A stretch of 64,000 nucleotides of DNA from Cristatella mucedo (GCA_009760855.2 WPIO01000016.1:2311001-2375000); one strand, 5' to 3'. Positions 23,481 to 35,400 are shown, numbered from the stretch's first letter. Notes: a model not told the origin generated them from the sequence alone. Numbers and translations: made by a program.

Positions 23481-26062
23481 ACCGGACCCCTGCTTAAATC
23501 AGGACCTCGAGGATTCTTCCCAAGCGCGTGAATGCAGACGTAGCACGGTGCACAACTGCACAAGCTCTGTCAAGGTCTTTTGTCAGGCAGAGATTCCAGA
23601 GCGTTGACTTGCATTTAAACGAGCAGCAATCATCCGAGAAGTGACGAAGCATATTTTGCAGACCCCAAGGATACATTTGGATCGACTACTTTTTAAAAAT
23701 TGCACGACCATCTTGATGATTTATTCATCAAGTATGATTTAATCTTCCAATACCACGCAGGCGACGCTCAGCTGTACACGTGCCTTGATCTCTGTCCACC
23801 TTGTCAAGCTCTCCCAACTTTCCTGCTGCTCGTGTTATGTTACTGATATTCAAAGTTGGGCGACAGTAAACTTTCACAAATAGAATGACGGTATAATACA
23901 ATTACTGTCTACGGGGAAAGAAATTACTACTCAGAAATGGGAAGACCCGATACTCAGAAATGAACTCAGGCAGCCGTTGTTCTGCAGCCTCTGCTCTGTG
24001 GCCTGAAGATCTGGGGTTTCTAATTCCTATACGACTCATCTCTAGATCAATACGTCACTGTAAAGTCTGTGTGCACATGAACACGGAGCGATTTGTTCTG
24101 AGAGGCCACTTCAGGTGCTTCACGCAATCCTCACGGCTATTGAACTTGCCATGAAGAGCCTTTCTGGGAGCTGCGTCTGGCGGCCAAGCATGGCGGATGC
24201 CAGCGACGGAAAGTGAAGGTGGAGGCTTCCTCTAGCGTTCATCCTTGCAGCCTTGCCTCATCTGCTAGTCGTATTGCAACGACCAGACGCAGACTGGCAT
24301 GAGTGCATCGACACAGCGAAGCGTCGAACCGCCGAGCAGCAGACCGCAATCGCGAATTCACGTCGATTTTGCTAGACTGTTTCTATGGTTACCGAGCTCA
24401 TCACGGTCGACGGATGTTCAAGTCCTTGGAGGGCATAGCTGCGCCCAGTTCAAGCAGGGGCGGCAGATATTACGACACAGACACTCGGGCGGATGCTGCT
24501 TGCCATTCACGATATGCAAGACAGATAGATTTTAGATCACCATGACGGCAGGCTTCACCGCTCAGACAAGTTCGCAAAATAGACTAGCAATCCACGCAGC
24601 AATTAGCGCTCACGGAAGTTATTCTGGTAGGGGTAACGATTCTCTTTACCAAAATTTATATCTAGAGCTCCAGCGTTGCCTCTGCTTCAAAATATTTGAA
24701 TTCGACACCATCCTTCGAAAAGGCGAAACATTCAAAGCAGTTAAATTAGCGAATTCCACAATCTTTCTCAGCTTTCTAACTTCGGCGAGAGACTTGGTAT
24801 TTACTGGATTATGGGGGCTGGAAGTGCTAATTCTATCAATAATCACACCACGCGCGCGATGTTCTTCCACGGCCACAGCGTCATTAAGCACAGCCTTCAT
24901 CTCGCCGACAAGTTCGAAAAAGAGACCGCAATCCGTGCAGCAGTTAATGCCTGCGAAATTCCTTCAAGGGGGACGAGTACCGTAGGAAGGGACTTAATTC
25001 TTTTGAGAGACTTAATGACTTTTACTTTGATATGACTGCAGAGTATATACCGATTCGAGGACGCTGTTTCGTTTTACCGTAGCTAATTTGTTCTCGCAAG
25101 TCACTTAGTGTCCACCGGCGCTACTAAGCCTTGGCTTTAAGTGTCTACCAAAGTACTTTAGCTTGCTGGACTCTGCGTTATACTGTTCAACCGTTCAACT
25201 TGTTTCCATTTAAACGGTCGGATTGGTGCAAAGTGTCTACTGCCAGCAGTGGTTCAATCTAAAGACATCAGCTGTGCGACGTAGAATCCGAGACGCGTGA
25301 TTTGGATATGGTGCTGGGTGATAGCCGCAGTGACTGTGACAGTGACAGTTACTGCAGGAATCTCCGGTGAATTACTTCGGACTCATTAGTCTGGCAAGAG
25401 TTGAACAGGTAGTTAAACTCGAGCTGAAGCATAGTTCCGATTGAATTGACAGTACCTCAGCCCAATATTAGTGTTTCCATTTAAAGTAAAAACTAATCAA
25501 CCGTTCTAATGGAAACATCATGCAGGATATGACGTAGCTTGCGATACATCATCTTATCAAACATCATGCACAGCCTCCGTTATTACTTTACTTGTAATGA
25601 GATGTAACGTGCCTCGGTAGAGATGTCGTTTTTAAGATGCGATGCAAATGACATCACCTTATTACCGTTACAACTGAGACCGTTAAGATCTATTTTTAAT
25701 GTTTTATAGTTTTACATTTACTTTTGCCTTGAAAAGTCTTAGCACTTCGCGATTCAAATTTGACTGTACGAAGTCGTCTTCAATTAGGCTTTTTGCAATC
25801 AAACTTTCTCGTGGCTTGAAAGTATGGGCTCGCTGTGAGTGCACTTTGCACCCCTCCCCCAGAGCTGCTTGGTCTCCGAGATGACTTCGCTTAGCCGCAG
25901 CCGGTAGTTCGCGCTCGAGTAAAGATGGCCGCGATGGCAGACGCACTTTGCTAGGGATGCCTCAGTGACGAATCAGCTTAAGCTCGGCCTGCCGCGCGAA
26001 CCACCGAGAGCGGCTCGTGACAATTACGACGTGCCGCCTCATTCACTGAGGCCACTGCTCGA

Positions 26063-26269
26063 CTAGACGGCACCCGAGCATTCCTCGTCCCAGGTGATGT
26101 TCGCCACCGGCTTGCGTTCGAAGCTGGTGCGCTCGGGCGCAGCCGGCCGACGCAGCAGCTCGTCTGCAAACGGAGGCGAGAAAGCGTCGCCTGCTAGCTC
26201 TACTCACTGGCGCATGAACGTTACGAGCAACGACGAGTGCGACTCCCGTGGTTTGAGCTGCCCAGCAGA

Positions 26270-26327
<58 letters not shown>

Positions 26328-27076
26328 AAAAGGTTTCAGCTGCTGCACTGGTCGCGGCTGGGATGCCGACGTCGATCGTAAGGAATAAGGCGAAATGTAC
26401 CGTATCGCCAGGAGGAAAGGATGATGGCGCAAGTAAAGGCATGGACGTCTCTGGCACAGTTATGGTCTACGCTTAATCGCAAGCAAAGAATCAGCTCAGC
26501 TTGCTTATGAATCAGATTTCAGCCTATAGCTTCTCAGAAAAAAGCGGTCAGATTATATTTAAAGTTGAGGCTTAACGCCACTGGGTTGACGGTGTGCAGA
26601 CAAGCGGTTAGGCTCAAGTCGAGTAGAGATGGAATTTGAGGTGGAGTAAGAGACATGGGTTGCGGGAGACTGAGGGGGAGAGTAAAAGACATCGGACGGA
26701 CGTGTGCAGTGATCGCCTTACCTGACACGCGTATCAAGCAGCTGACGTTCGCCCTCTCATCATAATACATGTTGGGTGGCCAGTCGGCATCGCAGAGAAG
26801 TCGCTTTCCGTTCTACGCCGGCGACACCGTCGCGTTGAGAATGTGCCGAAACTTCCTCCTGCGCCCTCGAGCGCCCGCAGCGCGCCGAAACTCCATAAGA
26901 CGCCGTCGAGAGACCAATCCACGGCGGGGCCACCAAGCGGCTCCAGCTCAAGGCCTCGTGCGTAGCTGTGAAGTCGATGTAGCACCGCAGATCAGGCAGC
27001 GCGCCTTCAAGCCTGTGAGGTCTCCAGTCCACCAGCCCTTGCAGGTATTTCGCACCGTAGATTTGCAGCGGCTGAC
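26063..27076 (-). pseudogene. Ig-family pseudogene C (frameshifted copy of gene D)
   Basis: Exon 2 (26722-27076) and exon 3 (26063-26163) keep their acceptor and donor sites. Exon 3 encodes the same tail as gene D (ELLRRPAAPERTSFERKPVA...). Exon 2 is 355 nt against 384 nt in gene D. It lost the EALMCQ segment, including the strand-B Cys, and the PIESAPELEF segment, so the frame is broken. No leader exon is found upstream on this strand, because the duplicated arm ends at 27262. Inactivation must postdate or accompany the C/D duplication. Confidence 0.85.
26270..26326. repeat. (GA)n microsatellite
   Basis: A GA run in the last intron of pseudogene C. The matching CT run is in the last intron of gene D. 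Confidence 0.95.
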
Positions 27077-27294
27077 CTGAGCGGACAGGTGCGGCTAAAG
27101 CTCGCGTCAATGACTGACGCGCTCGGTACCTTTTGACTTTTTCCTAATATTGTCGGCTAGATGCGCCGATGCGACTGCTCACTCTGATTTCACAGCCAAA
27201 CGCTTCCTCCGGGTCGCAGCGACATTAGCGATAATAATGATGAAAATAACAATAAATATATGATTATAGAATATGATGATAATAGAATAATTAT

Positions 27295-27343
27295 AGAAGT
27301 GCTAAAGCATATATTATATTACAATATATGCTTTAGCACTTCT
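27295..27343. repeat. Perfect 21-bp palindrome at a duplication junction
   Basis: Arms 27295-27315 and 27323-27343 are exact reverse complements with a 7-nt loop. The right arm is the first part of the 27321-28083 repeat. The left arm is absent from the other copy at 39152. Confidence 0.95.
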
Positions 27344-28083
27344 CGGATGATCGCGGCACGTTTAAATATAAGTCAACGTTCTGGAATCTCTGCCTGACAA
27401 AAGACCTTGACAGAGCTTGTACAGTTGTGCACTGTGCTACGTCTATATTCACGCGCTTATATTCCTTAGACCGGTTTATAGGAATTTAGCGACTGTGCAA
27501 TTATAAACATGCGACCTCTACCAAAACGCATTAAGATGTGCCCCGTCGGAAATAGACCCCAAATAGGCATTCGAAGTACGCACAGCGCTGGAAGTATTCT
27601 AACCTCAGCTACGAAATAGCAGTCGATTCTAAGACTCAAAGCGCCGCGAATTCTGGGGCCGCAAAGATGCCCACTTCCAGCGAGGCAATACAAACGAATC
27701 CCTACCGCCCGGTAGTCTTGCTTTAGAAGTCCGGCGGTCATCGACCGAAAGGTGCTATCTAGTGCCCCGGAGAGGTGCTCGGAGCATTTTCTTTTGGTAA
27801 ATGGGGCTTTAAAGGCCGGAATGCCGGTAGGGGCAGACTATCATTCCTACAGCAGCCCTACGAAGGGGTAGAGGGGAGCTCTACGAAGGGGGTGGGTTGG
27901 AGAGTCTCTTCAGCCGCTTTCCTCCTACCTCCGGCTCCTTCTCGGCGCCTTTGGGCTGGGCTTGGTGTTTAAAAGGACGAATGGGCAGCCTAGCAGTCAC
28001 CTTCCGCCTACGCTTGCCACGTCACTCACTGCCCAGCAATGTGGGGCTGTGCATTTGCAAGGAGCTAGGCCACCGACGACTGC
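27321..28083 (+). repeat. Direct repeat D2, copy 1 (partner 39152-39918)
   Basis: About 763 bp that matches 39152-39918 almost base for base in the same orientation. A third, partial and more diverged copy is on the minus strand at about 23495-23695. No coding function is seen. Confidence 0.9.
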
Positions 28084-28107
28084 GTCGGTTATTTTATGGC
28101 GTCTGAA

Positions 28108-28250
28108 ACAGCAAGCTGGTTCGGCCCAGATGTTAAGGTGCTCGCCCCCGACATCTTGGTCTGGCTGAGGTGGACGGTCTCGAGCCCCGTGGCATGTGCT
28201 CAGCACCCGAATGGAGGTTAAGTTCTCCTACGGTGTCATGCAAACTTATT
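28108..28250 (+). mobile_element. SINE-II
   Basis: GCTGGTTCGGCCCAGATGTTAAGG, CTCGAGCCCCGTGGC and the tail GGTTAAGTTCTCC are present. Confidence 0.75.
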
Positions 28251-28915
28251 ATACAGAAATGCATTATAAAAAAGGGAGATTTGGATATACTAGTTCCAGT
28301 ATAGGACGCAGGTGACCACGCATTGCATCTTTACTCCAATCGTACATCACTGTATACCTGCAACGTTCTTCCAAATTTCTGCTGTTTGCATTAGATCGTT
28401 TTACAGAGTGCCCTGAGAGAAATTAATGTCTTTCTTAGCGCTTTATATTTCACTGCGTGTGAGTCAATACCGATGGGGTTAGTATGCATGCTGTGTGTCA
28501 AGCTTGCAAAAGCAATTAAGTACAATGCTTACGATGGCTTGCTACAGCAGACATGAAGACATTCCTGGCTACTGGTTAGGAAGACCTCTGCCAAGCAGAG
28601 TGCATGGAATCGTGCGTGGGAACGTGCCAAAAACTTATCGGAGCACACAGAGAAAACCCAAAATTGCCTGGGCGAGGGGAAAGCTGATCGAATAAGATTC
28701 ATCATTAGCTGATACATCAAAGATGCACGATCTTTCCCGATAGTGACCGCGGTTAGATGCCACCTGGATGCTATCGGTGCGAGTGAGCTGAAAGCTCGAT
28801 AAGCAAAATATTTCAATCAGCGGCAGGAATGGCGAAGGATGACGGGATACTGAGGAGCAGGCAGGGTGCGAAAGCACGTGACTGCATAGATTTCCGTGAA
28901 TGCATCCATTTGTAA
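28250..28915. other. No recognisable feature
   Basis: No credible gene, tRNA or repeat border was identified between the SINE and the next LINE fragment. Confidence 0.35.
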
Positions 28916-28917
28916 CA

Positions 28918-29190
28918 GCAGTTAGTGGGTCCGTGTCATTCGTCTTTTAGTGGGTCCGTGTCATTCGTCTTTTAGGTCCTCATAAATGCTGACACTGCAC
29001 GTTGCCACTAACAATATTTGCATGCTGCACACTTTGCATGTCACCTCTGACCAAGTTAAGCTTGTTAGCATCGTGCATGTTACGACTAACCATACGATCA
29101 TGCTTCCTTTCAGCATGCATTAAGTACCTAGAAAGAGATTAAGTTCTCTGAAGGTTCTATACAAATATATTACAACAGCGACTGCTACCA
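28918..29190 (+). mobile_element. LINE-II 3' UTR and tail with a 25-bp tandem duplication
   Basis: TTAGTGGGTCCGTGTCATTC occurs twice in tandem at 28922-28972. The 3' UTR and the tail hairpin follow (29126-29175). Confidence 0.8.
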
Positions 29191-29269
29191 TTAAGTTCTT
29201 TTAAAGACTTTCCACTTTCTTCTGAAGCTCCTACAGCCAAACATTTACTGTAGTCTGACGTCCCTGATT

Positions 29270-29995
29270 TATTTTGACATCCCGTCTTGACTTCGGTAAC
29301 TTATTGCTTGCTGCTCTAGCAGCATGTGCAATCAGGCGCTTACAGCCGGTGCAAAACTCTGCAGCAATGGCTTGTCTGTAGCGAGCGTCGCAGTTGCCAC
29401 ATCACACCACTTCTCGCTGACCTGCACTGGATCCCAGTCGAGCAACGGATCGACTTCAAGGTATTTGTCGCTCACTTCTAGGTCACTTCATTCTTTGGCT
29501 CCAGCCTATCAGTCAGAACTGCTCCCTCAGACCAAGCATCGTACCACCAGGTTTTCGGAATCCAGCAGTCTGCCAATATCTCGTACAAACCTAAAATCCT
29601 TTGGTGATCGTGCATTTAGTTCTTATGCTCGCAAAGCCTGGAACTCACTTCCGACTTGCGTCACAACATCCCTGACTTTATCACGTTTAAAATAACTTAA
29701 AAACACTCGTACTTAAGACAGCATTTAGTCTGTGATACATCCTTCATGTGCTTACGCGTGCTGACAGTGTGTATGCTGTCACTAGCCACACTTGCATGCT
29801 GACCCTGTGCATGTCACCCGTAATAACGTTATTCATGTCGTTTACCAAGCATGGTCTTACTAGCCATCCAATCGCGTTACATATATTTTGTTTTCCTTTG
29901 CCGCTGCAAAGGAAAACAAAATATATGTACAGCGCCAAGAAAGAGATTGAGTTCGCTGAGGGCGCTTTATCAAGTGCATTATTGTTACTATTATT
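29270..29995 (+). mobile_element. LINE-II 3' fragment with palindromic insertion
   Basis: The C-terminal RT region (GAKLCSNGLSVAS through SRTNLKSFGDRAFSSYARKAWNSLPT in a partly broken frame), the 3' UTR and a tail. A 50-bp perfect palindrome is inserted just before the tail hairpin. Confidence 0.85.
29879..29928. repeat. Perfect 23-bp palindrome, 4-nt loop
   Basis: Arms 29879-29901 and 29906-29928 are exact reverse complements. A half-copy starting ACATATATTTTGTTTT recurs at 30248 in the next LINE fragment. Confidence 0.95.
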
Positions 29996-30305
29996 AACTC
30001 ACTCATGACTTGCGTCACGACATCCCCTGACTTGACCACAATCGATAAGAACTTTAAAACGCACATATTGACGACAGCTTTTAGTGAGTTGCTATTCGCT
30101 GTTACACGTCCTTCATGAGCTTATGCGTGCTGACACTGTACATGCTGCCACAAACTACACCTGCATGCTGACCCTGTGCGTGCCACCTCTAACCATGTTA
30201 TTCATGTTGTTTGTCAAGCATGATATTCCTAGCCATTCAATCGCCCTACATATATTTTGTTTTTATATTTTTATTTTTTTTATCTTTTTATTTTTTTTTA
30301 TATTT
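29995..30305 (+). mobile_element. LINE-II 3' UTR fragment ending in T-rich sequence
   Basis: Starts with GACTTGCGTCACGACATCCCC, carries the usual 3' UTR, and then dissolves into a T/A-rich run at 30255-30303. Confidence 0.75.
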
Positions 30306-30309
30306 TGAC

Positions 30310-30460
30310 GCCTTCATTGGTATCCCTTAGAGAGGGTCCCTTGATCCTTAGATAGCTCAGTTTCGCTTTAGAAACTTTATTTTCGTGTAGCCCGCCTTGA
30401 TTATGTGCTACAAGCTCGTCAGCTGTGCCTTGATTAGGAGCTATATGCGTTGCCTCGCTA
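30310..30460. other. Unassigned segment
   Basis: Nothing recognised. It sits directly upstream of a 21-bp direct repeat (GTGCTTTGAGTTGGGACGCTT) that is present twice at 30463-30512. Confidence 0.3.
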
Positions 30461-30925
30461 TGTGCTTTGAGTTGGGACGCTTGTGGTGCTTTGAGTTGGG
30501 ACGCTTGTGAGATGCCCGCAACAAGCCGGGACTTGTGAGCAGCTTCATTTATGATTATTGCTATTGTCTATTAATTGATCATTGTTTTTTATTATTGTGA
30601 CTTTTGACCTGGCTGCTATATAAGGCTAGTAGTGCCTGACCGCAGGCAGACGTGGTCTCGGAGCAGCGGTCTGCCTGTCGGTGAGTCTAAGCGCGAGCTG
30701 CTATTTGGCTGTTAGAGAGTCAGCAGGGAGTCGCCCAGCTGTATCAGCTGTGGCATACATGATATTGCTCTGCTTTAGTATTGCCGTGCTGTTTCTAGCT
30801 CTTGCGTTTGAAAATTACTGATTGTTACGTTAAATCGTCGGTGTATTGCTAGCTTCAGGTTTTGCACGTTGCAAGCGTTGTGTTGCTACCCGACTTAGTG
30901 AGAGTTCTACGCTCATAACAGCAGC
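30460..30925 (+). promoter_or_regulatory. TATA-box promoter-like block with splice donor, upstream of gene D
   Basis: CCTGGCTGCTATATAAGGCT places TATATAA at 30617-30623. A GTCTGCCTGTCG|GTGAGT donor has its last exonic base at 30680. The block is homologous to 6975-7420 on the minus strand. It lies about 1.7 kb upstream of the gene D leader exon, whose nearer 5' UTR donor is destroyed. That makes a spliced first exon here plausible but unproven. Confidence 0.45.
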
Positions 30926-30927
30926 GT

Positions 30928-32160
30928 GATCGAATGTTTACTGGTATGACGTTCAATGATAGCAAGTTTAAGGTGGCTAAAAGTGGCATGCTCAATGGCC
31001 AGCATAAAAATATGGTTAGTGGCAGGCTGCCAAGTGTCAGCACCTTTTGGCATGTAAAAGACGAACCGTAAAGGACCATCTATGTGCTGCGGTAAATAAG
31101 CGCATTGTATGCTCTTTTTAAATATCGTCAAGTAAGGGAATGTCGTGACATCGGCCGCGAGCGAGTACCAAGCTTTACGAGCGTATCGAATAAAGGCATG
31201 GTTCCTACTGAATTTTAGGTTCGTGCGATGCTAGACTGATAGATTCCGAAAAACAGTTGGTACGATGCCCAACCTGTCGGGAAAGATCTGAGGTGTCGGC
31301 TGGAGCCAAAGAATGAAGAGACCTGAAAGGGAGTAATACAACCGTCGAAGTCGATGTAGTTTGGTCGCGCAGCAGAGAGACAGCCGATTCCCAACACCGA
31401 CAGTTTATTACTGACGCACGGAGCCGAAGAGCGCACGGCTCCCCTCGGCCCCTGCTCTCACACGACTCCCTCCCCTGGTTGACTCCGATGACTCATCGAC
31501 CACAACGGTGCACCGGCCGACCCTGATGGTGAATCCACCATCTGGCCACCAGCTGGTCCATGCCACATCAAAGGCGGGGACCACAGCAGTGCACTGGGCG
31601 ACCCTGATGGTGAATCCACCATCTGGCCACCAGCTGGTTACCGGCCTGTGTCCATACCACATCACAGGCGGACCACAGCTGTGCACCGTCCCCTCTCGGT
31701 GGTGCTTCTAACAGCTCACCAGTGGCTTATCAGACATACAATACATACATGCAAACTACAGTCGACGCGTTTCTAGAGTTGCGAGCCAGTGCAGATCGGC
31801 GAGATATGATGTGACGTGCTGTGGGAACTAGTACACTCGCGCCGGGCAGGCCTTGCAGCAGAGTTTTGCAGCAACAGCGAGCATCCAGTGTCACAGACCG
31901 TAAGACGAGTAATCAAAGTGTTACAAATGTCGACAGGACATGCCACAAATGCATGTACTAGTGTGGATATAGCATCCCTGTCTAAGTAATCCTGAATCGT
32001 ATCAATGTTGTTCAACTGAATGGAGGCAGATTTACCAGTGAAGCTAATGAGGTCGTCTAATAAAAGGTCGCCTTTAAACAGGACACCTAGATTGCCTACA
32101 GATTTTTGTCCGACTGTGCGTATTAATGCCGTTCTCTGTTTGGCAAGAACTTAGGGCGTC
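30928..32160 (-). mobile_element. LINE-II fragment, antisense, split by a solo LTR
   Basis: The reverse complement runs from the RT thumb region (near 32140) to the 3' UTR (near 30930). It is interrupted at 31355-31760 by the LTR. The frame is degenerate. Confidence 0.85.
31355..31760 (-). mobile_element. Solo LTR, family 1, with GTCGA target-site duplication
   Basis: The 406-bp element has exact 9-bp inverted termini, TGTAGTTTG and CAAACTACA. It is bounded by GTCGA at 31350-31354 and 31761-31765. It is antisense to the copy at 9086-9493 and highly similar to it, including the AATAAA signal and the internal repeat of about 80 bp. It is inserted in LINE-II. Confidence 0.92.
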
Positions 32161-32361
32161 AAAATGTAACGTATTATTATCATTCACCGATTTTCATGCA
32201 GCCACTCCTGCACAGTTGTATTTGTCTAGAAAAAAATTATGTTTGCTGTGGATGCTACAAAAGTATTTCATAACCCAACTGTAGTTACTGGTTGTTCTCC
32301 TGATGCTATGTTATTGTTGAAAAATGTATGCGGACTAATTTTCACTCTTCTCATTTTCCAG

Positions 32362-32434
32362 TGTATTGAATTGAGAATGATGATTGTGTCAGCCATTTTG
32401 GCAATTGTCAGTTTGATGGTCGTCGTTCCCGTCG
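32362..32434 (+). other. Ig gene D, exon encoding the signal peptide
   Basis: Acceptor CATTTTCCAG|TGTA and donor CCGTCG|GTGAGT. Unusually, the frame is also open upstream through the former intron to an ATG at 32239. Confidence 0.8.
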
Positions 32435-35400
32435 GTGAGTACCTCGCGAACGCACCCGCTTGCTTGCCCGACCTCGCTTTCGGTAGTCTGTGACGTCACA
32501 ACTTTCCGTAAGTAGCGTATTGTGGGGTGTATTTTATACTGTTAGGCATAAACAGAGCTGAAGGCTTTCAATTTCGAAATGGAAGGCAGTCGCACTTTTC
32601 GTGGCCCCGGGTTTTATAATTATTATAACAATAGCAATACATTAGTATAGCGCCCTCAGAGAGCTGGATATCTGTTGAGGCACTTTACAGAAGCTTACAA
32701 AAAGTTTGGTGTTTACATCCACAAGCACCAGGTGCAGTTTAACTACGCACCTGTGCACGCGAAACGAACTAAAAACACCCACAAAACTTTGTAACACACT
32801 GGTATGTTTTAAGCTTGGTTTTAAATGTCGTCATGTCAGGGGACGTTGTGATGTGCGTCGGTAGTGAGTTCCCTGGTTTTGGAGCATAAGAACCAAAGGC
32901 GTGGTCTCCTACGGCTTTTAGGTCCTTAGTTTCTAATCGATTTGAGTCGGGAGAACGGGTAGTACGATTCCTTTGCCTGTTGGGGCACGAGTCCCTACGA
33001 GGTCTGCTAGTGTCTGGTAAGCAGAGCCAGAGAATGAAGGGACCTAAATAAAAGTTTCTGAATCTTGAAGAAGTCAATACGCCGCTTGACTGGAGGCCGG
33101 TGCAGGTCAGCAGGAAGTGGTAGGATGTGACAACACTACGTTCATGACAGACGAGCCTTGCTGACAAGTGTTTCACCAACTGCAAGCGTCCGATAGCACC
33201 CGCCGGTAGACCAGCAAGCTGTGATTTACAGAATTCGAGACTGGTTATCACATATGCATGAATCGATTTAGAAATGGTATCCTTGTCTAAACGAGGTCCG
33301 AATTTTAGCAGTGTCGTGTAGCTGAAAGTTGACGCACTTTACAGTGGAGCTGATGCGGTCGTCTAGTAAAAAGGTCACTTTTATTACAGGTGACTTCAAT
33401 TACGCGCACGTTCGGAAGGAGATATGCCAGTGAAGCCAATTTTAAGAGTTAGGTGTTCTTATTTCTAAATCATGCTTGGTGTGCCTATAATTGGTAGGTT
33501 GGTTTTGCCGTCAATCGAGTGAGGAAACTTGTCTTTAAGTGTTAGCGTCTTTGGTGGGCACTTATCGATTACCGTAAGGCAGGTTGCCCCTTCTCTGTTT
33601 GCTCTCTTTAGGAAGTGGGCGAAGAGTGCAAGCTCTCGCCGGTTTGCGAACTCTGCACTCACGGGACGGCCTTATGAGGTGCTAACGTGTAATACTGGCA
33701 TAAACTTGCCATTTTAGCTCTTAGTACGCGAGAACTGGTATTAAAGGTTCATTCCAAGGATCCAAAGGCCAGGCTGGATGCGAGATCTAACTGCTGGTAC
33801 GCTCAAAAGCCGGACTGACATAAGCGTGATTTTCTTTCGAGCCGCACAGAGCGAGTGAAGTTGAAATGATTTTTCTGATCCGCTCAGTCTCATTAAGATC
33901 CGATCGGCCTCGTTCAGATCGCGAAGCCGCGTCTCGAACGACAAAGTCGCGACCTTTTATAGGACGTAGCCCCAGCTGGTCATGGCACGTGAAAATCGGG
34001 AGCCCAAATCCCCGGCCGTGGGATGTCATCGCTGCAATGTGCTCCGATTTAAGGGTTTGTTCAGACCTCTCTTCGCGGCCCCCTTAATCGCATCGGTCAA
34101 TCCCGATGGACGTGCTTGAAACTGCATTTGCTAGCAGCACGGCAGGCCCATCGTGGCCAGTATCATGCCATGTCTCCGGGCGCGTTTTCTCTTAATGCCG
34201 ATGCAGCGAAATACGGTTCGAGCGATTCGGTTATTTTTCGGATCGTTTCAGCTTGCTGTCTTTTTCGAGCAAACCTCCCGAGTCCAGGCACTAGCTTCGG
34301 CGTGCTTCGAGGTCCCTATGCCTTAGCTTGTGCCGGCTCACTGTAGCTTTGGGTTTTAGCCAGCAGCGACGTCGCCATCAGTCGCTTTTCCCTTCGCAGC
34401 GAATGTAAAGCGCCTAGAATGTGATCGGATTCTACGAAGGCGCTCCATCCAGTGCTTATACAATATATTGTTATTGTCATATAATTATCCATCCAGTGCA
34501 TTATTGTTATTGTCATATATTTATTGTTATTTTCATCATTATTATCGCTAATGTCGCTGCGACCCGGAGGAAGCGTTTGGCTGTGAAATCAGAGTGAGCA
34601 GTCGCATCGGCGCATCTAGCCGACAATAGTAGGAAAAAGTCAAAAGGTACCGAGCGCGTCAGTCATTGACGCGAGCTTTAGCCTAATGCGTATACGAAAA
34701 TGGATACGAGATTTTGCGCCGCCGCCACTCGCACGCACCTGTCCGCTCAGGTCAGCCGCTGCAAATCTACGGTGCGAAATACCTGCAAGGGCTGGTGGAC
34801 TGGAGACCTCACAGGCTTGAAGGCGCGCTGCCTGATCTGCGGTGCTACATCGACTTCACAGCTACGCACGAGGCCTTGATGTGCCAGGCGCCGCTTGGTG
34901 GCCCCGCCGTGGATTGGTCTCTCGACGGCGTTCCCATCGAGAGCGCGCCGGAGCTGGAGTTTCGGCGCTGCCTGCGGTCTTATCTCGACGGGCGCAGGAG
35001 GAAGTTTCGGCACATTCTCAACGCGACGGTGTCGCCGGCGTGGAACGGAAAGCGACTTCTCTGCGATGCCGACTGGCCACCCAACATGTATTATGATGAG
35101 AGGGCGAACGTCAGCTGCTTGATACGCGTGTCAGGTAAGGCGATCACTGCACACGTCCGTCCGATGTCTTTTACTCTCCCCCTCAGTCTCCCGCAACTCA
35201 TGTCTCTTACTCCACCTCAAATTCCATCTCTACTCGACTTGAGCCTAACCGCTTGTCTGCACACCGTCAACCCAGTGGCGTTAAGCCTCAACTTTAAATA
35301 TAATCTGACCGCTTTTCTGAGAAGCTATAGGCTGAAATCTGATTCATAAGCAAGCTGAGCTGATTCTTTGCTTGCGATTAAGCGTAGACCATAACTGTGC

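Larger units (their letters stand above)
23495..27262 (-). repeat. Inverted repeat, left arm (partner 34512-39290)
   Basis: The core, about 24088-27262, is a near-identical reverse complement of about 34512-37753. The outer part (23495-24085) pairs with 38715-39290 at visibly lower identity, about 87% by eye over a 100-bp sample. The partner carries an extra 0.95 kb at 37757-38715. The arm contains pseudogene C and its 3' flank. Confidence 0.85.

Noticed and set aside
24542-24985. 147-codon frame, with an antisense 84-codon frame, conserved at 36866-37339
   Set aside because: The similarity reflects the young inverted duplication. The diverged homologue at 17.6-17.9 kb does not keep either frame.
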